From: CAZHOV01 sp964534315
GTDB taxonomy: Bacteria > Bacteroidota > Bacteroidia > Chitinophagales > Saprospiraceae
Assembly: GCA_964534315.1 (NCBI GenBank)
Contig: CAZHOV010000171.1
Location: 1-12,361, forward strand
DNA: 12,361 nt
Direction: 5' to 3'
Both the position numbers and the translations under genes were made by a program. The stretch's first letter is position 1. Every line of letters starts with the position of its first letter. The notes under the pieces were generated by a model. It was not told the origin of the DNA, ran no database searches, and worked only from the letters and a program-made list of their open reading frames with translations. Shown in pieces: positions 8,099-12,361 of this stretch.

Positions 8099-8917
8099 AT
8101 GAACCAAATCCTTTTTCCTACCGACTTTTCTTACCACGCGCAAAATGCTTTTTATTTTGCGGCGGTCATCGCTTATCATACTGATGCAGCCATTACGATG
8201 TTGCATGTAAAAAAAGATCCGCCCCATCCTATTAAAGATCCATTTACTGAAGAGATCCTGGAATGGATAGAAGAAGATAGGTATGATAGATGTTTTAAGC
8301 AAATTATTGATCAGGTTCCTCCTTATCTGCTTGACGAGCGGGAGGTCAAGATCGTACTCCGCGAGGGGCCGACCATAAAGACTATTCTGGAAGTGGCCGG
8401 TGAGTTAAATACCGACTTAATCGTTATGGGAACTATGGGAGCTTCAGGAATGAAAGAAGTTTTTGTGGGGAGCAACACCTCTCAACTAATCGAGTCTTCA
8501 AAATATCATGTGCTTGCCGTTCCGGTAGAGGCTACGTTTAACAACTTTTCCAGCATTGCCTGTTCTGTCGATCTGGTACAACTAGATACTAGAGCGATCA
8601 AAAAAATACTCAATTTCGGAAAGCTATTTCAATCAACGATCCGTTTCATTCACGTCGATGTTGCGCACAATCCTTTGTTGAATGACAAGATAAAAAAGCT
8701 TCAGGAGCAATTTCCGGATGACCCCGTTTCTTTTGAATTGATTAAGCATAATGACGTTATCAAAGGGTTAAACAACTTCCTTGAAGAAAATCCGGTTGAT
8801 CTATTGGTTATCTATACTCACCCTTATACTTTCCTGCAACGGCTATTTGAGATTAGCTATACTAAAAAATTAGTATTACATACAGAGACACCGGTTTTGG
8901 CGATCAGCGATGAGTAA
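8099..8917 (+). CDS. Universal stress protein, tandem UspA-like domains
   Basis: A 272-residue cytoplasmic protein with two Usp folds. Domain 1 (1-145) starts with the typical ILFPTDFS strand and carries a complete nucleotide-binding signature G-x2-G-x9-G-S-N (Gly111, Gly114, Gly124, Ser125, Asn126), so ATP binding is expected. Domain 2 (about 148-270) ends with the usual TPVLAI strand but lacks the glycine signature, so it is probably a structural or dimerising half. Usp proteins with this motif act in stress survival and metabolic signalling; no specific partner is indicated. The start lies directly after a heptad tract and encodes the conserved first strand. The last residues Ser-Asp-Glu and the stop codon are written by units of a second heptad tract, so repeat turnover may have reshaped the C-terminus. 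Confidence 0.9.
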   Translation: MNQILFPTDFSYHAQNAFYFAAVIAYHTDAAITMLHVKKDPPHPIKDPFTEEILEWIEEDRYDRCFKQIIDQVPPYLLDEREVKIVLREGPTIKTILEVAGELNTDLIVMGTMGASGMKEVFVGSNTSQLIESSKYHVLAVPVEATFNNFSSIACSVDLVQLDTRAIKKILNFGKLFQSTIRFIHVDVAHNPLLNDKIKKLQEQFPDDPVSFELIKHNDVIKGLNNFLEENPVDLLVIYTHPYTFLQRLFEISYTKKLVLHTETPVLAISDE

Positions 8918-8926
8918 TGTGCAATG
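8906..8926. repeat. Heptanucleotide tract spanning the usp stop codon
   Basis: Three in-phase units, AGCGATG, AGTAATG and TGCAATG, cover the last codons, the TAA stop (8915-8917) and nine further bases. The last two units repeat, in inverted orientation, those in front of the gene. Confidence 0.65.
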
Positions 8927-8953
8927 GTTGAAAATCAAAGATTTTCAACCATT
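8923..8953. other. Perfect 14-bp hairpin after usp
   Basis: AATGGTTGAAAATC (8923-8936) is followed by AAA and its exact reverse complement (8940-8953). It starts six bases after the usp stop. There is no T run directly after it on either strand, so it looks more like an mRNA 3'-end stabiliser or the end of a repeat element than a classical terminator. Confidence 0.75.
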
Positions 8954-9123
8954 AAATTCATTCTAATATCTACCTTTTTTGTAAAGCTCTGGAAATCATA
9001 GGTCTTCGCGTATTCCAGCAATGACGTAGTCACGAAAATTTCATTTGGTTTGCCCCACCATTGAAATGGTGGGTTTTTACTATATAGTTTACCTTTTTGG
9101 CCAAGCTTTAGCTGGTGGGGTCT
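8935..9123 (-). other. Hairpin-rich intergenic element with a stop-free antisense frame
   Basis: This spacer contains three inverted-repeat structures (8923-8953, 9054-9073, and 9053-9060 pairing with 9113-9120). On the minus strand it is free of stops for 62 codons up to TGA at 8935-8937. The frame contains protein-like stretches such as NPPFQWWGKPNEIFVTTS, but has no ATG until the eighth codon from the end, so a gene is not supported; a GTG at about 9031-9033 would give 32 residues. The hairpin sequence itself encodes the NPPFQWWG part. My reading is a repeated intergenic element (REP- or MITE-like) or a gene remnant. Copy number cannot be judged from one window. Confidence 0.4.
9054..9078 (+). 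terminator. Probable terminator for usp read-through
   Basis: CCCACCATT (9054-9062) pairs with AATGGTGGG (9065-9073), realistically as an eight-pair stem with a TGAA loop, followed by five Ts. It lies 137 bp past the usp stop. An alternative long-range pairing of CCCCACCA (9053-9060) with TGGTGGGG (9113-9120) would break the terminator stem. Confidence 0.6.
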
Positions 9124-9163
9124 TCATTCTTCATTCTTCATTGCACATTGCTAAGTGCTACTT
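9122..9163. repeat. Heptanucleotide tract spanning the LanB-C-like gene stop
   Basis: On the minus strand six units run in phase: AAGTAGC, ACTTAGC, AATGTGC and three perfect AATGAAG copies. The first unit contains the last sense codon (AAG, Lys) and the TAG stop of the LanB-C-like gene. Eleven bases, CATTGCACATT (9139-9149), are shared with the tract before usp. Confidence 0.75.
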
Positions 9164-10144
9164 CCCTACCGCAACCCCTTTCATGGCATCGAGGGCACGC
9201 ATCAGCAGATAGCCCAGATAGCCTTCATCTTGGTTGAGAACACCAAGACGGTTATTAGTCAGGTGAAGGAGATCGGAGAAAATGGGCCAAAGGAGGGCAT
9301 TTTTCTGATTAGGGGAAAAATGGGCAGGCCAAAGAAACGTATTGTCAGGTTGCTTTTTCAGTTCCAGATTTTTATAGACTTTATCGTATTGTGTTTTCAG
9401 TTCCGTATTAAACTGAAACCAATCATTGAGGATAGCTGAATCAAAAAGGGATTTATTTTCCAATCCTAACCAAAGATTTTGAACGATTGGATTGATGGAT
9501 GACTTTTGGATTTTATATGCTCGTTCAAAAGAAACTGAAGGATCTGAGATTTCGGACTTACGTTCCTCGTCAGCACTAAAAAATTGGGACCAATTCTGAA
9601 AATAGGCACGAAAGAACATCCGGGCATTAGCACGATCAAAGCCCAGAGCGGCAATCATAATAAGCTGAATTTGGATAGCGGCTCCAAGTGCTTCTTCATA
9701 ATTCCATTGGTTGCCAAAAGATTTAATCAGCTTCAATACCAGCTCGGAGGAAGCATGAAAATGTTTCTCTGCCAGTTCCATTCCATTTATCCCTCCAAAC
9801 CGATTTATTTCGGGTCGGTATTTGGAAAAGACGATCGTATTATTGGGATTCCAGTTGGTACCCGGAGGATCGACCCGGAAAGACGGGCGCGAGTCATAGT
9901 ATTGAAGAAAATATTCCTCCAGATTGGGTCGGACCATAGATTTTATAATTTCCGGATCGCCTTTAATGCGTAGCCTGATGTGAGGACCTTTTTCATAATA
10001 GCGAATAAAGAAATACTGTTCAGCGATTCCCGTTTGCTTAAGGGTACTGATATAGGGATAAATCGCCTTTTCAAGAAAAGTCTCCCAAGGTTCATTATAA
10101 AATAAATAAACCGACAGCCAAAATGATGAAATCTGTTTTCCCAT
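9158..10144 (-). CDS. Stand-alone LanB C-terminal (elimination)-type / thiopeptide-type biosynthesis protein
   Basis: A 328-residue soluble protein matching end to end the lanthipeptide dehydratase C-terminal domain (SpaB_C, thiopeptide-type bacteriocin biosynthesis domain). Visible blocks are WLSVYLFYNEPWETFL (9-24), FFIRYYEKGPHIRLRI (45-60), YRPEINRFGG (109-118) with M122, E125 and F129, and a C-terminal HLTNNRLGV with EGYLGYLL (294-314). In NisB-type enzymes this domain removes glutamate from glutamylated Ser/Thr to make dehydroamino acids. The Arg-x-Arg (R57, R59), Arg before FGG (R115) and His before the NNRL block (H294) occupy the positions of residues implicated in elimination. Homologues also act as thiopeptide pyridine synthases. 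No LanB glutamylation domain, cyclase, transporter or precursor lies in the window, so the substrate is unknown. An in-frame TAA directly before the ATG fixes the start. Confidence 0.85.
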   Translation of the reverse strand: MGKQISSFWLSVYLFYNEPWETFLEKAIYPYISTLKQTGIAEQYFFIRYYEKGPHIRLRIKGDPEIIKSMVRPNLEEYFLQYYDSRPSFRVDPPGTNWNPNNTIVFSKYRPEINRFGGINGMELAEKHFHASSELVLKLIKSFGNQWNYEEALGAAIQIQLIMIAALGFDRANARMFFRAYFQNWSQFFSADEERKSEISDPSVSFERAYKIQKSSINPIVQNLWLGLENKSLFDSAILNDWFQFNTELKTQYDKVYKNLELKKQPDNTFLWPAHFSPNQKNALLWPIFSDLLHLTNNRLGVLNQDEGYLGYLLMRALDAMKGVAVGK

Positions 10145-10160
10145 TTAATATAATCCAAGT

Positions 10161-10193
10161 CAAATTTACCTGAGTTATGGTTATAGGAGCAAA
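10161..10193 (-). promoter_or_regulatory. Bacteroidota-type promoter of the LanB-C-like gene
   Basis: On the minus strand TTTG (10190-10193), a 21-nt spacer and TAAATTTG (10161-10168) match both boxes of the Bacteroidota housekeeping promoter completely. Transcription would begin roughly 10 nt before the ATG, giving a near-leaderless mRNA and arguing that this gene is not co-transcribed with dnaK. Confidence 0.65.
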
Positions 10194-10289
10194 TTTTCAG
10201 CCAAATTGGAATTTCAGGGATTTATTTTTTTAGCAATGTGGAAAACGATGTTAATTAACTGGTAGTGAAGCTTTTGGTTTTTGGCTTTA

Positions 10290-10325
10290 TTAGGTGTGGC
10301 ACACCTATAGGTGTGCCACACCTAA
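10290..10325. repeat. Perfect 36-bp palindrome with nested symmetry
   Basis: The left half TTAGGTGTGGCACACCTA is followed by its exact reverse complement. Each half is itself a near-palindrome, AGGTGTG-N-CACACCT, so one heptamer occurs four times in alternating orientation. As RNA it can form one hairpin of 16 pairs with a TATA loop, or two small tandem hairpins. It has short A/T flanks (ATTT before, CAAAA after) but no strong T run. Possible roles are a dyad operator, a transcription-boundary hairpin or a repeated palindromic element. Confidence 0.85.
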
Positions 10326-10370
10326 CAAAAATCACGCCAGAAAAGCAAGGCAGCATAAAAAGTGCTTAAC

Positions 10371-10417
10371 AAAAAAAGAAGAGGGGCAAAACACTGGTGT
10401 TTTTGCCCCTCTTTTCT
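10371..10417 (-). terminator. Intrinsic terminator of dnaK
   Basis: Read on the minus strand, a GC-rich AAGAGGGGCAAAAACAC arm pairs with GTGTTTTGCCCCTCTT with one bulged A, and is followed by CTTTTTTTG. It lies about 30 bp after the dnaK stop. The strong hairpin supports dnaK ending its transcription unit here, with no dnaJ downstream. Confidence 0.9.
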
Positions 10418-10448
10418 TATCAAAAGTTATTCAGCATTGAAATGCTTA

Positions 10449-12361
10449 TTACTTCTTGTCATCAACTTCCTCAAATTCAACGTCGGTAACATCGTCTGAG
10501 GAATCTCCTCCAGACGAATCCGTAGCTCCTTCCTGATCCTGAGGGCCGGCATCAGCTCCACCCTGACCTTGGGTTGCCTGATAAATATCTTGGCTTGCTG
10601 CTTGCCAGGCTTCGTTAAGTGCTGCAGAAGCAGCATCAATCTTATCCAGATCTTGTTGCTTATGCGCTTCTTTCAAATCGGTTAACGCTTTTTCGATAGG
10701 TCCTTTCTTATCGGCAGGAACCTTATCGCCATATTCTTTGAGCTGCTTCTCTGTTTGGAAGATCAAGGTGTCGGCAGTGTTTAACTTGTCGACCATTTCC
10801 CGAGCTTTCTTATCTTCTTCGGCATTTGCGGAAGCTTCCGCTTTCATTCGCTCAATCTCCTCTTTAGAAAGTCCGGTAGAAGCTTCAATCCGTATATTTT
10901 GCTCTTTACCTGTTCCTTTATCTTTGGCTGTAACATTAAGGATACCGTTGGCATCCATATCAAAAGAAACTTCAATTTGAGGTACACCTCTTGGTGCAGG
11001 TGGTATTCCGTCAAGAATAAATCGTCCTACCGTTCGATTATCTTTGGCCATCGGACGTTCACCCTGCAAAATATGTATTTCGACAGAGGGTTGATTATCA
11101 GATGCAGTTGAGTATATTTTCGATTTTTTGGTAGGAATTGTGGAGTTAGAATCGATCACTACGTCGTATACGCCTCCCATTGTTTCAATACCAAGAGAAA
11201 GCGGAGTTACGTCTAACAGAAGTACATCCTGGACGTCGCCACTCAATACCCCACCCTGGATAGAAGCTCCGATAGCCACCACCTCATCAGGATTAACTCC
11301 TTTATTTGGTTTTTTACCAAAAAACTCTTCAACAGCTTGCTGGATTCTTGGTATACGCGTCGAACCACCAACAAGGATAACTTCATCAATATCAGAATTG
11401 GACAATCCTGCATCCTTCATCGCTTTTCGGCAAGGCTCTAGCGTACGTGCTACCAATTCATCTGCCAATTGTTCAAACTTGGATCGAGACAATTTCAGAA
11501 CCAAGTGCTTAGGCACACCATCTTTGGCTGTGATGTAAGGTAGATTAATCTCTGTTTCTGTAGAAGAAGACAACTCAATCTTTGCTTTTTCTGCAGCATC
11601 TTTTAACCGTTGCAACGCCATTGGGTCTTTTCGAAGATCCATACTTTCCTGGCGGATAAACTCTTCGGCCATCCAGTCGATAATGACCCGATCAAAGTCG
11701 TCGCCACCCAGGTGGGTATCACCATTGGTAGATTTTACTTCGAAAACGCCCTCACCAAGGTCGAGGATAGAGATATCGAACGTACCTCCACCAAGGTCAT
11801 ACACAGCTATGGTAACGTCTTTATCTTGCTTGTCAAGACCATAGGCCAGAGCTGCAGCAGTAGGCTCGTTGATAATTCTGCTGATCTTCAACCCTGCAAT
11901 TTCACCCGCTTCTTTGGTAGCTTGACGCTGAGAATCGTTAAAGTAAGCAGGAACCGTCACGACCGCTTCCGTTACTTCTTGTCCGAGAAAATCTTCAGCG
12001 GTCTTTTTCATCTTTTGAAGGACCATTGCTGAAATTTCCTGAGGGGTATATTTCCTACCATCAATATCAACGCGAATGGTATCATTATCTCCTTTTGTTA
12101 TTGGGTAGCTTACTCTTTCGATTTCTTCAGAACGCTCAGAGTAACGCATTCCCATAAAACGTTTGATAGAGGAAACAGTATGCTTTGGATTGGTGATGGC
12201 TTGCCGTTTGGCAGGATCACCAATCTTGCGTTCACCATTCTCTATAAAGGCAACGATCGACGGGGTTGTTCTTCGCCCTTCCTCATTTGGAATAACCACT
12301 GGCTCATTCCCTTCCATTACTGCGACACATGAGTTTGTTGTACCTAAATCGATACCAATAA
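10449..12361 (-). CDS. dnaK: Chaperone protein DnaK (Hsp70), 5' end cut by the window
   Basis: The frame is open to the right edge and the first visible residues read IGIDLGTTNSCVAV, the Hsp70 phosphate-1 loop. Only about four N-terminal codons are missing, and the ATG at 12317 is internal. Further diagnostic parts in order are VPAYFNDSQRQATKEAG, INEPTAAALAYGLDK, the phosphate-2 loop YDLGGGTFDISIL, the adenosine motif ILVGGSTRIPRIQQAVEEF, the hydrophobic interdomain linker VLLLDVTPLSLG, the substrate-binding beta domain and the helical lid. The protein ends in an acidic DVEFEEVDDKK tail typical of bacterial DnaK. Total length would be about 640 residues, normal for the family. It is an ATP-driven cytoplasmic folding chaperone working with DnaJ and GrpE, neither of which is in the window. 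No heat-shock promoter or CIRCE element can be judged because the upstream region is absent. Confidence 0.98.
   Translation of the reverse strand, partial: IGIDLGTTNSCVAVMEGNEPVVIPNEEGRRTTPSIVAFIENGERKIGDPAKRQAITNPKHTVSSIKRFMGMRYSERSEEIERVSYPITKGDNDTIRVDIDGRKYTPQEISAMVLQKMKKTAEDFLGQEVTEAVVTVPAYFNDSQRQATKEAGEIAGLKISRIINEPTAAALAYGLDKQDKDVTIAVYDLGGGTFDISILDLGEGVFEVKSTNGDTHLGGDDFDRVIIDWMAEEFIRQESMDLRKDPMALQRLKDAAEKAKIELSSSTETEINLPYITAKDGVPKHLVLKLSRSKFEQLADELVARTLEPCRKAMKDAGLSNSDIDEVILVGGSTRIPRIQQAVEEFFGKKPNKGVNPDEVVAIGASIQGGVLSGDVQDVLLLDVTPLSLGIETMGGVYDVVIDSNSTIPTKKSKIYSTASDNQPSVEIHILQGERPMAKDNRTVGRFILDGIPPAPRGVPQIEVSFDMDANGILNVTAKDKGTGKEQNIRIEASTGLSKEEIERMKAEASANAEEDKKAREMVDKLNTADTLIFQTEKQLKEYGDKVPADKKGPIEKALTDLKEAHKQQDLDKIDAASAALNEAWQAASQDIYQATQGQGGADAGPQDQEGATDSSGGDSSDDVTDVEFEEVDDKK

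Larger units (their letters stand above)
10145..10448. other. Intergenic region between dnaK and the LanB-C-like gene
   Basis: This 304-bp spacer holds the dnaK terminator, a perfect palindrome and the promoter of the LanB-C-like gene. The remaining part (about 10195-10285) is AT-rich and shows nothing recognisable. A 33-codon minus-strand frame (10255-10356) runs through the palindrome but has no supporting features. Confidence 0.6.

Noticed and set aside
8923..8953. Classical intrinsic terminator directly after usp
   Set aside because: The stem is perfect but no T run follows it on either strand; the better terminator candidate is at 9054-9078.
9584..9973. 129-codon plus-strand frame opposite the LanB-C-like gene
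   Set aside because: The minus frame carries a whole conserved domain; this frame shows no motif.
10255..10356. 33-codon minus-strand frame upstream of the LanB-C-like gene, considered as a RiPP precursor
   Set aside because: It has two Cys and several Ser/Thr, but most of its middle is dictated by the 36-bp palindrome. It has no leader-like region or processing motif, and the true promoter of the enzyme lies after it.

Overview
The window looks like a chromosomal stretch from a member of the Bacteroidota, plausibly the Saprospiria/Lewinella side of the phylum (this finer placement is inference). The evidence is a BatA-type von Willebrand factor protein, a TonB-dependent receptor with an N-terminal carboxypeptidase-regulatory-like domain, and a lipoprotein with an acidic surface-export signal after its cysteine. 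In addition, strong Shine-Dalgarno sequences are absent before the genes, and promoter boxes match the Bacteroidota type (TAnnTTTG, with a TTTG-like box about 21 nt upstream). No rRNA, tRNA, CRISPR array, transposase or phage gene is visible.

Layout. Positions 86-2119 (minus) hold a membrane-anchored BatA/VWA protein. After a 375-bp divergent intergenic region come three plus-strand genes: a surface lipoprotein with a beta-helix-like body (2495-3766), a TonB-dependent receptor (3901-6810) and a compact PiT-family transporter (6909-7958). Strong intrinsic terminators sit just before the second and third. A two-domain universal stress protein follows (8099-8917). A 240-bp hairpin-rich spacer separates it from two minus-strand genes. 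One is a stand-alone protein of the lanthipeptide-dehydratase elimination-domain / thiopeptide type (9158-10144). The other is dnaK (10449 to beyond the right edge, missing only its first few codons).

How they may work together. Lipoprotein, receptor and PiT-like permease could form an outer-to-inner membrane uptake route, with phosphate the simplest guess because of the PiT homology. This rests on adjacency only. The VWA protein, stress protein, LanB-C-like protein and dnaK look like independent transcription units.

The most unusual content lies between the genes. Degenerate period-7 and period-8 repeat tracts lie at or next to the ends of four genes, and in three of them the stop codon is inside the tract. 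One tract lies right before the stress-protein start, so that gene is bracketed by a perfect 15-bp inverted repeat. The 8923-9120 spacer looks like a mobile or repeated hairpin element and carries a 62-codon stop-free antisense frame. A perfect 36-bp palindrome, built from four alternating copies of one heptamer, lies between dnaK and the LanB-C-like gene. I see no clear-cut new defence or biosynthetic system; the repeat tracts and the orphan LanB-C-like enzyme most deserve follow-up.
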